Below, one piece after another: positions 42,443-54,462 of a stretch of 64,000 nt of DNA. Under the pieces are notes generated by a model. It was not told the origin of the DNA, searched no databases, and saw only the letters and a program-made list of their open reading frames with translations. The stretch's first letter is position 1, and the number at the start of each line of letters is the position of its first letter. The stretch lies in contig NC_018212.1 in the NCBI RefSeq assembly GCF_000219625.1, positions 1,302,001 to 1,366,000 of the forward strand, written 5' to 3'. A program made the position numbers and the translations under genes. Origin of the DNA: Zymoseptoria tritici IPO323. Taxonomy: Eukaryota; Ascomycota; Dothideomycetes; Mycosphaerellales; Mycosphaerellaceae.

Positions 42443-44653
42443 TCAGATCCCTCCATCAACATAATACTCAACTCCATATCCCAACCAAGCACACTGCTCC
42501 ATCTCTTCCCACCCTGCCAACCGACTCTTCGCATCCAATCTCATTCCTGGGCCCATTTTTCCGCTTACAACGTCCCAGCTGCCGCTTCCTTCTGCGGCCT
42601 CCAGTTCCTCTGTGTACCCTCTGGCCTGCAAGTACGCTACATCAGCATTCGGATCTCCAGTCTTGGCGAATTGCGCAAAATATCCTGAGATGAGCTGGCT
42701 GGCCATCAAATCCTGCGCGTCCCGAAGTGGAGCTTGGTTGCCGTATGCGAATCCAAGATCCGCGCCGTGGAGGCGGAAGTATGCTGCCTCAGGATTACCG
42801 GATGGAAACGCCGAAGATATGGGTCCGCTAGACAGACCGGAGAGACCGAGGTTGTTCGGATCGTAACTGCTCGCGAGGTAAGCATTGGTTTTAGTGAAAG
42901 CAATTTAGGATATCGAGGGGGAGGAAACATGGACTCACCCGGCCCAAGTACGCTCAATGGTATAGTAATACGCTTTCTCGAACACCCCTGATATGGCTCC
43001 AGCATACACGGTGGCTTCGTCGATGCAGCGGAATGTCGTGTCCGTCGCTACCCGCTGGCTGACGTTGAACGCGTCGAGAGTTAGGTTGCCCGTGTCGTAG
43101 AATGGAAAGAGTCCACTGTCAATGACGCTCTGAGCGTACGCTTCGCTGATCCCAAGAGCTTGCTGAATACCTTCGTTTTCGGAGGTGATGTTGGCGGCTG
43201 GGTAAGTGGAGAAGCTCGCGCCGTCATTGGCGGTGATGCCGAAGATGACGGGAATATGCGCTGTTGTGCCGTTCGAGGTGACGACGTTGAGGTTGCGGCG
43301 GGTCACAATTTCTCCGTCTTGCAGGACGAAGCGGGCGACATTCTGCTGCTTGACTAGTTCGTCCGCGGGAATGGTACGAAGACAGTCGACTTGTTCTTCC
43401 AGAGTGCCGTTCGCGCACCCCGCCTCGACTGCAACTTTGGATCCTTGCTGTTGCCATCCTTCTTCAGTGGTCTTCCACTCGCTGAACTCCGTGCCGTAGT
43501 TACCCTGTAGCCCCAACGTCCTACCACCTCCAAGGTTACTCATCGCCACCGCGCCTTGTACCAATCCTTGAGCCACAACCTCCGGCGCACCAAGCAATGC
43601 CCGCACACTCCCGGCTCCAGCACTCTCACCCATGATAGTCACCTTGCTCGGATCACCGCCAAAAGCAGCGATGTTGGCACGAACCCATTTCAGCGCGGAG
43701 ACCTGATCGCCGAGACCGAAGTTACCACGGATAGCAGTACCAGGTACGGCGAGAAATCCGAGCGTCGACAAGCGATAGTTGATGGAGACCATTACGATAT
43801 CGTGGCGGGAAGAGAGATCGGAGCCATCTAGGGAGTTGCTGGAGCCGCCAGTGAAGCCGCCACCGTGAATGTTCAGGAGAACTGGACGTAGCTTGCGGGC
43901 GGTATGAGGGGAGGAAGAGGGGATGTAGGGCGTCTGGATATTGAGGAAGAGGCAGTCTTCGATACTTGAGTTGGAGCCTGTTTGCGGGCAGGCGGGACCG
44001 TAAGTCGTCGCATTGAAGTGTGTACCCGTCACGGTATTGGGAGTTGAATATGTCCATCGCGGTGTCGGCATGTTCGTGTACGGGATACCAAGGAAGCGAA
44101 ATGATTTCAGATTGCGGTAGCCGACGTAGGTGTTTTTGGTCGCAGGATCGCTGATGGTGATTTGGTTGGCAGAGCTGGCGGAGGAAGTGGACGGTGTGTC
44201 GGAGCGGGAAGATTGGGTACAGAGAACGGGATAGCGGCGCTTGTTGGAGGGGCGTGGGGAGAGTGGGGAGAAGCTGAGGCAAGAGGTGTCGGAGGCAAGA
44301 GTAAGGAGGGCATCGGCGACGAGGATGGGAGAGTTGGGCGGAATGGAAGAGGAGAAGAGGAGGTAGTTGATGATAGGAACGAAGTCGGCAGTATAGTTTT
44401 CGAGGGTGGCCCTGGTGAGGAGGGTCTCTCCAAAGAGGGCACATCTCGCTGCTGCACCGCTTGGGGTGGTGGGGTCCAACAGTAGAGCTCCAATGTGGTT
44501 GACATCGTCCGAGGCATTGAGGTTGTTCTGGTAGAGCAGAGTAAGCGAGGTCTGATCATTGTGGCTTGGATTTGGGCCTGGGTATCTTGAGGTTGAGAGT
44601 GCAACGTTCGTGCACAATGCAACGACGGCGATAGAAATACAGGCGACCTTCAT
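42443..44653 (-). CDS. secreted type-B carboxylesterase/lipase
   Basis: Exons 44653-42939 and 42866-42443 give 712 aa. The ATG was chosen for its signal peptide (MKVACISIAVVALCTNVALS). The alpha/beta-hydrolase core has the oxyanion-hole LLNIHGGGFTGGSSNS, NYRLSTLGFLAVPG, GNFGLGDQVSALKWVRANIA with AFGGDPSKVTIMGESAGAGS (nucleophile Ser about 344), an acidic residue in GITANDGASF, and the His region RLHGADLGFAYGN in exon 2. Several N-glycosylation sequons are present. About 150 residues lie between the signal and the esterase core (NNLNASDDVNHIGALLL..), longer than in most members. The function is extracellular ester hydrolysis; the substrate is unknown. Confidence 0.9.
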
Positions 44654-44993
44654 CTTTGCTGGCGTTCGGACAGATACCAAGTTGCGGAGGCCGCTGTTAT
44701 TGTAGTCTTTACTTAGCCGTCAATGTATGCCCTCCGCTTTTCAAGTATACTCACGGCAGCCCAGTCTGGCGACAATTCATGGTACCGACATGAAAGAGGC
44801 GGCGGAAGTTCGGCATGTCTCATGTGCGGTGATCACTTTATCGTCTCGAAGAGGAAGCTGGAGGTCGATGCACAATTTAGCCGACTTCATATGCAGCTTT
44901 TCAGCCGGATGATAGCCTAAGCTTCCACAACCAAGTATCCCTGGAGCTTTTGATTTAGCATGTATTTCTCTATCGATCAACTCGTTCGTCACC
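44654..44993. other. intergenic
   Basis: 340 bp between two minus-strand genes. Nothing is recognised. Confidence 0.5.
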
Positions 44994-46009
44994 TCAATCA
45001 ACGTCATGATCGTCTCCGTGGAAGAATCTCAAAATTGCCGCCGCGACGACCTGTGCATCGTTAGTAAAATTGCCTGATCGAGCGATGTGCTTTTGCGATA
45101 AATTTCAGCCTGTCTCCTACCTCTCCATCGTGCTTCATATGAGCAGTCTCGTCCGCGTACGCAACTTCTTTCGCATCATCATCATCAATGGCGCCGCTAG
45201 CAATTCTGGCTTCAATCTGTCCTCGGACCATATCCTCGTCGAAGCCTAGGTGTCCTTGAGATGTGAAGAGTCGGTCTCGGACATACAATCCTTGGATTCG
45301 TGTGTGCTCAGTGGAAGCCCAGACGTGGACTTTGGCATTCGGCGCCAACAAGTCAGTCGTATCCAAAGATGGTACCGTGGTGACGTGATCCTGATGCATT
45401 TGATGGACTGCAAGTTGCCTGTCCTCGGTTCTGAACAATTTCTGGCCCACTGGAGTAAGATCCAACGACGTGTGCGCCAATTCCCATCTCTCTCCACGAG
45501 CCGACTCGACTTTGGCGCCCAATGCTCTAGCAAGAAGTTGATGCCCGAAGCATACCTGCGACGTGTCAGCTCATGAGGTCCAGATCTGGACTGGAAGTCA
45601 CGTACGCCACTGAAATACATGTCGGGCCGTGTTCGCCACAATTCTTCGACGAGCAGACGAAGCTCCATTACCCATTGCATGCTTTCGTCATGGGCATCAT
45701 AAGTCGAGCCTGTGATCAATATCGCATTGAAGGATTTCGGGATCTCGAATGCCTTGGGTACGTGTCCATGCAGGCCTTTGTCCTTGCACTTCGTTAGCAG
45801 GTATGGCGTAACTCCAGGAAATGCCTACACACTGGATCGTCCACCACAAAATGCATATCAAGCTCGACACCCAATGGAGGCTCATGGCTGCGTCCGGCCG
45901 TCTGGAATAGATCGCGAAAGACATCGCCGAATCCTCCGTGCTTCTTCTTCGTCCGTGGATCTGTCTCGTCCGTCTCTAGGACTAGGATTTTGACAGTTTC
46001 TCGCAGCAT
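44994..46009 (-). CDS. class I glutamine amidotransferase domain protein
   Basis: Exons 46009-45833, 45782-45606, 45555-45121 and 45050-44994 give 281 aa. The nucleophile elbow is formed across intron 2 as SGVCFGHQLLARALG, with Cys as the catalytic residue. ITGSTYDAHDE and AVHQMHQDHV are typical GATase1 segments, the latter near the expected catalytic His region. It resembles stand-alone fungal class I amidotransferases (YLR126C-like), which lack an attached synthase domain. The acceptor of exon 2 could be six bases upstream (adding Cys-Lys). The reaction is glutamine hydrolysis or a related gamma-glutamyl activity; the partner is unknown. Confidence 0.85.
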
Positions 46010-46827
46010 GTTGTATTGAAAGAATGCAGACTGATGGAGAAGCGACTTTGCGAGATTGAGAAGGAAACGGTGCTGCTCTGCGTATCGATGAAATGGCCTG
46101 GTCGCTCTGACCCTTTGTTCGAAAATCGCGCTGTCAATGCCAATTTTTGCTTTGATCATAACTCACGCTGACGACATATTTTTCACTGCACTCGTCACCA
46201 ACCTTGCATACCAAGCAACTCCACGTGGAGACCGAGACAATGACCCGGACTAGCAGCAGCGACTGTCAGTCTCGATCCTGATGGCCGAAGATGCATCTTG
46301 TTGCTTGACATGGCCGGCGTAGCTATTGTCGGACTCCAGTCACCGTGTGTGGAGGTGCTCGCGGGGTTCTGCGGATGGCTCGGAACAACGCTCATGCCTG
46401 AGTGAATACGCGGAGGGAAGCTCGATGGTCTTGACGGCGTTCGTCCGGTAGATCATCTTCATCTTTCGACATCGTTCATCCCATAGTGACAACAGAGAAG
46501 ATTGAAGAGATGAAACGCCTGTCCGAAGTGAGAAAGAGCTGCCCTCTTATCGTTACCTTATCTGCCCTCCCCTGCCGCATGTCTTGATGACCAAGGCATC
46601 ACCCTCGACTCGACCTAACCTGGAACATTTGAAACGTCGGGTCGGAGCTCGCCGCAGTCCTGCCCGGAATCTATTGCATCCATTCTCTGTACTCATAACA
46701 CTCCTCTTGACCACTATTATCATCTGTGCCAAATGAGCCGCTCGACCTGGCAGCTTTCCAGCATCTCGTTCTGGGAGGATCACGGATGAGCGGCGACAGC
46801 CAGATATACTGAACAATTTCCTCCACC
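46010..46827. other. divergent promoter region (GATase / MOCOS)
   Basis: 818 bp between divergent genes. A minus-strand frame of 66 codons at 46195-46395 has no recognisable homology and may be leader sequence. Confidence 0.45.
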
Positions 46828-49209
46828 ATGGCCGCCACCATGGACCTTCACGAATACGATGCCTATATCTCGCAAATGAGAGAGGCGGAGTATCCTATGC
46901 TAAAAGGCTCACTATACTTGGATCATGCTGGAACCACTCTTTACAGCAAAACTCTGATGGACCGGTTTCATGCAGACATGATGGCCAATCTTTACGGCAA
47001 TCCTCATTCTGGGGCTCCATCAAGTCAACGATCTACAGCGGAGATCGAAGCTGTTCGTATTCAGGCTTTGGAATACTTCGGTGCCGACCCAGACGACTTC
47101 GATCTGGTCTTCACGGCGAACACGACTGCAGCTATCAAGCTAATCATGGAGGCTTTCCGACAGCAAAGGCATGGATTCTGGTATGGCTACCATGTCGATT
47201 CACATACAAGCCTTATTGGCGTACGGGAGTCTGCGAAAGATCAACGGTGCTTCGAATCGGATTTGGAAGTGGAGAAGTGGATTCATAATGAGTCTGAGAT
47301 GGACGAAGCTGCACTGCCGAGACTATTCGGGTATCCGGCGCAGTCCAACATGAATGGTCGTCGTCTACCTTTAGACTGGGACGCCAAAAGTCGCTCAGGT
47401 TCCAGACGCCGCAAAGTATACACACTATGCGATGCAGCCGCATACGCTGCCACCACGCCACTCCGCCTGAACGAGCTCGAAAGGGCGCCCGACTTTACAG
47501 TGTTGAGCTTTTCGAAGATTTTCGGCTTCCCAGACTTGGGTGCTTTGATCGTTCGAAAGGATGTCGCTCACCTGTTCTCGGGTCGACGTTATTTCGGCGG
47601 AGGCACTGTGGACATGGTCGTTTGTGTCAAGGAGCAATGGCATGCCATGAAATCAGGCTCGCTACATGAGCAGCTCGAGGACGGGACATTGCCAGTCCAC
47701 AGCATCATTGCGCTCAAATCTGCCATGTCGACACTCAAGGCACTGTTTCGCTCGCTTGACCATATCGCTGAGCATACGTTGGCTTTGGCGTTACAGCTTC
47801 ACCAAGACTTGAAATCGCTGCAACATGCAAACGGCACGACCGCATGCGAGATCTATCGAGGCGATGGGTCCACGTACGAAAATGCCGCCACCCAAGGACC
47901 TACAATAGCTTTCAACATCCGCAATAGTCAAGGTCAATATGTTAGCAACGCTGAAATTGAGAAACTTGCTGCGATCAAGAACATTCATCTACGAACTGGC
48001 GGACTATGCAATCCAGGAGGAGTCGTGAAACATCTGAAGCTGGACCCATGGGAAATGCGTGAGAATTTCTCGGCTGGTTTCCGATGCGGCAGCGAGAACG
48101 ACATTCTCAATGGCAAACCGACTGGCATGCTTCGTGTCAGCTTCGGAGCGATGAGCACGCGCGCTGATGCGACACGATTTGCAGATTTCGTCAAGGAGTT
48201 CTTCATCGAGCGCGGTCTTCCCAGCTCAAGTCCATCCTCGCCGCTCATGATTGATGACGGCATGTCCTCGCGGCTACATGTCGAGAGTCTCACGGTATAC
48301 CCCATCAAGAGCTGTGGCGGCTGGAGGATTCCCTACGGCACTCCATGGGACATACGTCCCGAAGGTCTGGCCTGGGATCGAGAATGGTGTCTCGTTAAGC
48401 AAGGCAATGGTGTAGTCTTGAGCCAGAAAGGCCACCCTCGCATGGCGCTGATAAGACCACAGCTTGAATTCGCGGCCGGCTACTTGCGAATCTCTATTTC
48501 TGGGAGCACACAGCAGATCACCGTGCCTCTGTCAAAAGACCCATCCTACTTCGCCACACCAGACTTTCGGGATTGCAGTGCGAATGTCTGTGGTGATACG
48601 GTCCAGGCCAGGATCTACACATCAAAAGCCATTGCCGACTTCTTCACCCGAGCAATCGGAATACCTTGCACTCTCGCTCGCTTCCCAGCTGCTAGTTCGA
48701 GCTCTCCATCGATCAGGCACAGCAAGACTCATCTGCAACAAATCGGACTGCTGAGCAGCACGCCACGCCCAATACTTCTTAGCAACGAGTCTCCCATACT
48801 GACGATCTCGCGATCCTCACTCAACCGTCTGAACGAAGGCATCAAGGCAAGCGGCGGCAAGGCAGCACATCCAGCCGTCTTTCGGGCGAATATCGTCCTG
48901 GCGGGAAGCCCGATTCTCCCACCCGGACAGGAGCAGCCTTGGGCTGAAGATTCGTGGTCGAGCATGCGAATCGGAGGCGAAGGAGGAGCGATGTTTGACC
49001 TTCTGGGAGGATGCAGAAGATGCCAGATGGTGTGTATCGACCAGGAGAGTGGCGAGAAGAACCAGGAGCCGTTTGTCACGCTGGCGAAGACGAGGCGGTT
49101 TAACGGGAGGGTGCTTTTTGGTGTGCATACTGCTTTGGCAAATGGCGGAAACTCGGGAGGTCTTAGCATCAAGGCTGGCGATGAGGTGCAGACTTGGTTG
49201 GAGCCATGA
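46828..49209 (+). CDS. hxB: molybdenum cofactor sulfurase
   Basis: Adds the terminal sulfur to Moco of xanthine dehydrogenase and aldehyde oxidase-type enzymes. Single exon, 793 aa, ATG in good context (CCACCATGG). The N-terminal NifS-like aminotransferase domain (1-450) shows YLDHAGTTLYS, NPHSGAPSS, a DAAAYAAT Asp, and the PLP lysine in VLSFSKIFGFPDLGALIV. TGGLCNPGG is the cysteine loop that carries the persulfide. The C-terminal MOSC part (from about residue 480, SLTVYPIKSCGGW) ends in GGCRRCQMVCID and KTRRFNGRVLFGVHTAL. Length and domain order match fungal HxB/MOCOS, and the enzyme looks intact. Confidence 0.95.
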   Translation: MAATMDLHEYDAYISQMREAEYPMLKGSLYLDHAGTTLYSKTLMDRFHADMMANLYGNPHSGAPSSQRSTAEIEAVRIQALEYFGADPDDFDLVFTANTTAAIKLIMEAFRQQRHGFWYGYHVDSHTSLIGVRESAKDQRCFESDLEVEKWIHNESEMDEAALPRLFGYPAQSNMNGRRLPLDWDAKSRSGSRRRKVYTLCDAAAYAATTPLRLNELERAPDFTVLSFSKIFGFPDLGALIVRKDVAHLFSGRRYFGGGTVDMVVCVKEQWHAMKSGSLHEQLEDGTLPVHSIIALKSAMSTLKALFRSLDHIAEHTLALALQLHQDLKSLQHANGTTACEIYRGDGSTYENAATQGPTIAFNIRNSQGQYVSNAEIEKLAAIKNIHLRTGGLCNPGGVVKHLKLDPWEMRENFSAGFRCGSENDILNGKPTGMLRVSFGAMSTRADATRFADFVKEFFIERGLPSSSPSSPLMIDDGMSSRLHVESLTVYPIKSCGGWRIPYGTPWDIRPEGLAWDREWCLVKQGNGVVLSQKGHPRMALIRPQLEFAAGYLRISISGSTQQITVPLSKDPSYFATPDFRDCSANVCGDTVQARIYTSKAIADFFTRAIGIPCTLARFPAASSSSPSIRHSKTHLQQIGLLSSTPRPILLSNESPILTISRSSLNRLNEGIKASGGKAAHPAVFRANIVLAGSPILPPGQEQPWAEDSWSSMRIGGEGGAMFDLLGGCRRCQMVCIDQESGEKNQEPFVTLAKTRRFNGRVLFGVHTALANGGNSGGLSIKAGDEVQTWLEP

Positions 49210-50866
49210 AGGTTGGTGGAATATTCCGGCAAGAAAACTGTGAACAATCTTCCGCGCCTCACTCCCCCAATCTCTCAGAGCGCCCTACGACGTATCTGCT
49301 CTGTTGCCAGACACAAAGGATCGCCGACACCATCCATAACACACCCGACTCCAACGCTATATGCCCTGTCGTCTGGTGTACCACCACAAGCACTTAGCAA
49401 AGTGCATTTCCCGGCACATCTCAGTTGTACTGCCACTGTTGCAAAGCGTTAGGGCAGCCCTAAACAGAGTCGGAAACGAGCGCCAGCAAGACCTGCCAGG
49501 CCGGAAGCCTTCTGCACTTTAATATGCTTACCGGGTTGCCGAATGGAATTTATAAGGCGAGCGCTGTAAGGGTGGAACAGATCTTGTCATCGAGATTCGA
49601 GGCGACACTCAACTGTGAACTGTAGCAAATCACAAGGGACATCGCCAAGGTCTCCATCGTGGCCTACGCAGTAGCCGTGGTTACCGCCGGTGTTGCAGCA
49701 AAAAAAAAAAAAACCGCTGATGTGTGTTGAAGGTTTTCACATGCTCGCATTCGTTCGGCTTTTGCTGCAAGTCTGAATTGGATTGCCGTCAGGCTGCTCC
49801 AAGGAGATCGCAGCGCCGAGCATTCGCACACACTGTTGCTGTCGTTGACCAGTTCATCGGCGTACACAGGATCCCCAAGGGCACAATTCCGGAGGTCTTG
49901 GCAGCCCGCCAAAATTAATCCAACACACACTTTTCTCACAAAATCGAGAATGACTTCAAAACTTCAAAAAGAGATGAATACAAAGTCTTACAGACCTTAT
50001 ACACTTCAGTTTGGTGAACAGAATGGGATTCGAACTGCTTTTGGTTAGGACGTGGCACGAGGAAAGACAAGTTGGAGATGCACATACCCCATGCCCTTTC
50101 GGACCAGCGATTAACATCTTCCATGAAGTGGAAACCTTAAGCTGGCGCCTTAGACCGCTCGGCCTGGGATTGCGTTAGCAGACGGACGAGGAAGAACGTG
50201 GAGGCAGGTAACTCACCATCTGTCCTGTGATTGGTTGAGCTCCTTTTCGCAGCCAAGGTATATGTAAGCAGCAAATCCGCTTTGAGAAGAGCCGAGATCT
50301 TCCGATATGGTGGGACCTTCGAGCGACTACACGGCGGTGCCTCGCAAGTGCCAAGTACTTCCGGGCCCGCGTTGAGTGCACCGCGGTGACACGGACAACA
50401 AGCCTGAGCCGGGTGCACGTATACGCCGAGTGTCAAGCATCTATCCAAAAGTCGTTATGCAGATATTCGAGTTCTGGGTGTATTGAAATCTGGTGCTCGC
50501 AACTGACGCCGGCAAGAAAGCGAACAGCTTCACTCCCACGGTCCCCGAGAATGCCTCGAATACAGATTTTGTATATTCTTGTGCGACCGTATTCGCGAGA
50601 TCCACCAAATGTCACGGGCTCAAAAAAGAGGACAAGTCCAAATCCGGATGCAAGTCATGCAACATGTATGAGATGCCACTTACGCACCATCCGCCCGGCA
50701 ATGCAACAGAAACTTGACAGGAATGCAGAATCGGTCTCCTCGGAAGAGACTCGCAAGTTCAATGTTGCCGAAAGCGAACGATAGACCCAGGTGTCGAAGT
50801 CGATCCATGAAGGGGACGAAATATCGGCTGCTGCCCTGCCGAGCCCTTTTGGCATGGATAGATGTA
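49210..50866. other. gene-poor gap
   Basis: About 1.7 kb without a recognisable gene. An A run of 13 bases lies near 49691-49703. Confidence 0.5.
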
Positions 50867-51394
50867 TCAAGTCTTGCACTGCTCGGTCTGACCGTGAGCG
50901 AGGATATAGCCATAGTCTCGAGGACCATGGAGCAGATCGCCCATGACCAAAGACTCTTGGCCGCAGTAGATTGTGTCTCCACTGCCGCCTCCTGGTTCGG
51001 TTGAAGCAGCCGAGTCCGTGTCATCGTCTTTCGTCTCGAAAACCGGATCAAGAGAGAATGGATCCACGCCTTCTAGCTCGCAATCAGGGATGGGCCTCAA
51101 CTGCACTTTCCTCTCGAAGATCTTTTCGTCGAATTTGAGCATGATGCGAAGAGGTCTTTGACTGGCTCTCTGATGTGCGCCGCTGAGACGATATGGCAGC
51201 TGCTCGGGGTGGTCGTAGTAGTATGCAATTGCTCCGTCCACCTGTTCTTCAGGAACCAACTCGAAGATCGATGGCTGCGAGGTGTCAAGAGGCTTATCAG
51301 CGCGGGTAGCCCCTCGTTGGCGTTTTCGAGGTCGTGGTTTGTTCGTGGACGTGCGGCCTTGGACTTTGGTGTTGTTGGCCATCATGGTGTTCAT
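50867..51394 (-). CDS. small hypothetical protein
   Basis: A 175-codon intronless frame from ATG 51394. The N terminus is basic (KPRPRKRQRGATR, possible nuclear signal), followed by a more ordered middle (IFELVPEEQVDGAIAYYYDH and LRIMLKFDEKIFERKVQL) and an acidic, Ser/Gly-rich end. I recognise no family. The mixed, non-repetitive composition suggests a real protein, but there is no independent support. Confidence 0.4.
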   Translation of the reverse strand: MNTMMANNTKVQGRTSTNKPRPRKRQRGATRADKPLDTSQPSIFELVPEEQVDGAIAYYYDHPEQLPYRLSGAHQRASQRPLRIMLKFDEKIFERKVQLRPIPDCELEGVDPFSLDPVFETKDDDTDSAASTEPGGGSGDTIYCGQESLVMGDLLHGPRDYGYILAHGQTEQCKT

Positions 51395-52341
51395 GGACGG
51401 CTACTCGAGGATTGGTTCGGTGGTTGTTGCAGATGTTCGCTTGGTCGAATCCGACTTCGTATTGGGTTAGACGATGGGATGAGTCGTCTGAGCAAAGCCG
51501 CATGTTGATCGCTCGGGCGTAGAGGCCGTGTGACGACAAGAGTCCTTCAGCATCGTGACTGGCAACACATTGCCTCCAAGCCGCGTGTGGGCGCAGCAGG
51601 GCAGTGCCATGGACGCAAGCATACAGTCACGCTGACAGATTGTAGGTGAATCAATCATACCGGTCTTGCTCCTTTCACGATGCGTGCTGGTCACAGGACA
51701 TCTCACGAGGTCTGCAAATGTATCAGTTGCCGCGAAGAGAGCAAACCTGCCCAGTGTTCCCCTGTATATGTTCGTCTTCGTGCGTCTTGTGTTGCTCTGG
51801 AAGCGGATGATTCGAGCGACTCCAGAGCCCAACAGCAGTCGGATCTTCTGCAATGTTGAGTGCACTCGTGCGTAGGAGCCTGACGGGCTCTCTCCAGGGC
51901 CGAGAGGCTCGATAACGCACAGAGCGAGGCAGCAAGACTCTCATCGTCTTGTGCCATGTTTGTTGGAAGATTGTAATCGATGTCTTCACGATAAAGCAAT
52001 ACTCAAGCCTTCAATGTTCTTCGCTTCAGACGCTGATGCATCTTTTCTTCTGCGGCATAGGCCTGCTTCGGAGAGTTTTATGCTCATATTCCGAGACATG
52101 CCTGGTCGAGACAGCGGACAATAGCAGAGAGCGGTATGGGTGCGTTTGACGAGGAGGAAAGGAGACGAACATCTCGTCAACAACTCCCTTAGGGGGAGAC
52201 CCCTTGCTAGCGGCAAACCCAATCGTCATGGGTACCTAGCTCTTGGCGATTTCAGATCGCGTCTTCCCCGCACCACCGCGTTTCTCTTCTTCAATCTCAA
52301 GACCACACTCCCAGCATGCTTACTACCGTATAGCTCATTCA
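51395..52341. other. intergenic, mgs1 promoter side
   Basis: 947 bp with no recognisable gene. Confidence 0.45.
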
Positions 52342-54381
52342 ATGGTTGCGTGTCCGATCTGCAACAAGCCCGTCAAGGAAGCCGACATCAACCGCCATAT
52401 CGACTCGGAATGCAAAAACTTTATCGATGAGCCTTCGCCGCCAGCAACACAGGGCACGCAGTCGCAAGCCAATGGAGCGAAGGCGAAGAGCGCGCTCAGC
52501 AAGCCCGCTTCGGGCTTCTTCACGCCGGCGCCGAAGAGAAATGTAAGCTTCAGACTCGACGAGGCTTCGTCGCCTGCACCCGCGTTGCCGAGCACCCAGA
52601 AGCCTGCGGTAAAGCCTTCGCTGGTCCTAGCCAGAGACACGGTACCAGTGAAGCGAGAAAGAGCAGAGGACGAGGAACATGCTGGACCAGGACATGAGAG
52701 ATCGGAACAAACTGGGCCTGTGATGAAGAAGGCGAAGAATGCGCATGCACCTTTGGCAGAGCGAATGCGACCACAGACGCTGGATGAAGTCGCTGGTCAG
52801 GATCTTGTTGGAGCAAATGGAGTGCTACGGAACCTGATTGTGACGGATAGGGTACCTTCGATGATACTTTGGGGAGGTCCTGGAACTGGAAAAACGACGA
52901 TTGCTCGCTTGATAGCGCAGACGGCTGGCACAAGGTTCGTGGAGATAAATAGCACTTCGAGTGGAGTGGCGGAGTGCAAGAAACTGTTCTCCGAGGCGAA
53001 GAACGAGCTCGGCTTGACTGGCAGGAAGACCATCATATTCTGTGACGAGGTATGAGGCGTCATCCATTGTAGATGAATGAGCACTGCACTCGCTGATATC
53101 CAGCAGATCCACCGCTTTTCCAAATCACAGCAGGACGTATTCCTCGGCCCGGTCGAAGCTGGCCAGGTCACCCTCATTGGAGCCACAACCGAGAACCCAT
53201 CTTTCAAGGTCGCCAATGCCTTACTGAGCAGATGCAGAACGTTCACGTTGGCGAAGCTGACGGATGATGGCATCTTTGACATTCTCAAGCGAGCACTAAT
53301 TCGTGAAGTGCCTGGTCTGCCAACCCCGTCCTCGAGTCCATCGTCCGAAGATCAGCCAGAGCCGGCAGGAGATGAAGATTTACCCACAAGCTCCACAAGC
53401 TACAATCTCCTTACAGACGACAACTACTCTCTCGTCCGCTACCTCGCCGCCTTCGCAGATGGAGATGCTCGCACAGGTCTCAATCTCCTCGAACTGGCCC
53501 TCGACTTATGCAAACGACCCGGAGTCACTATGAACGACATCAAGCAAAGTCTGACACAAACTCTTGTCTACGACAGGGCCGGTGATCAACACTATGATAC
53601 CATTTCGGCTTTCCACAAATCCATCCGCGGAAGCAATGCGGATGCAGCTCTGTACTACCTCGCTAGAATGCTCCAGTCCGGTGAAGATCCTCTCTTCATC
53701 GCACGGCGCATGGTAGTCATGGCGAGCGAGGTGAGTACTAAAGTGTATAAGGCCTGCAGGTTCCCGAGACTGTTCCACGGAGACGCCAGCAGGTCTTACC
53801 CTGCGTCAAATCCTCATTGTCTGACCATAGCTAACTTATACACTTCAAAAGGAGATCGGCACAGCTGACAACACCATACTCTCACTCGCGACCGCAACGT
53901 ACACCGCTGCTGAGCGAATTGGCATGCCGGAGTGTCGGATCAATCTGGCTCACTGCGCAGTGGCTCTCAGCAGTGCTCCAAAGTCTGTCAGAGCTTATCG
54001 CGGGCTGAACGCCGCGTATGCAGCATTGAAGGAGCCTGGCATAGCTGGTCTTCCAGTTCCGGTACATCTTCGGAACGCTCCCACGAAGTTGATGAAGGAG
54101 CTTGGATATGGCAAGGAATACGTGAGTCCAGATGACATCTGCGGCACGAGGATTTCATTTGCTGACATTTGTTTACCTCGCAGAAATACAATCCTGATTA
54201 TGCCGACGGAAGAGTCGTCCAGGACTATCTGCCGGAGAAGCTGGAAGGACGCTCGTTCCTTGCGTCGAAGGACCTTGGCGACAAGATTGATCCTGAGGTC
54301 ACCGAGCTTGACGAGCAGTCGAGGTTTGCAGAAGAGTTCGAACGTGGCGAAGAGTTGCTGCTCAATCCGGACGGCGATTGA
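52342..54381 (+). CDS. mgs1: Mgs1/WRNIP1 AAA+ ATPase
   Basis: Replication-fork maintenance ATPase of the RarA/WRNIP1 clade. Exons 52342-53049, 53107-53730, 53852-54121 and 54184-54381 give 599 aa. The N-terminal UBZ-type ubiquitin-binding finger is CPICNKPVKEADINRHIDSEC. A disordered linker precedes the AAA core: LAERMRPQTLDEVAGQ, Walker A GGPGTGKTT, Walker B IIFCDE followed across intron 1 by IHRFSKSQQD, sensor-1 LIGATTENPSF and NALLSRCRTF. The C-terminal RarA-type domain has PGVTMNDIKQSL, DRAGDQHYDTISAFHKSIRG and EIGTADN..L.LA. The acceptor of exon 3 may lie three bases later. It is convergent with the Zn2Cys6 gene, 81 bp apart. Confidence 0.95.
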
Positions 54382-54462
54382 ACTCCGATGAGGCTCGTCT
54401 CAGACCTCGGATGCAACCTTTGAGTCTCAATGTACCTGCAATGATTGTGCCACACCTCACAT

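Noticed and set aside
50020..50060. Possible minus-strand tRNA (GTTCGAATCCC near 50030)
   Set aside because: T-stem and acceptor pairing fail and no anticodon arm was found.
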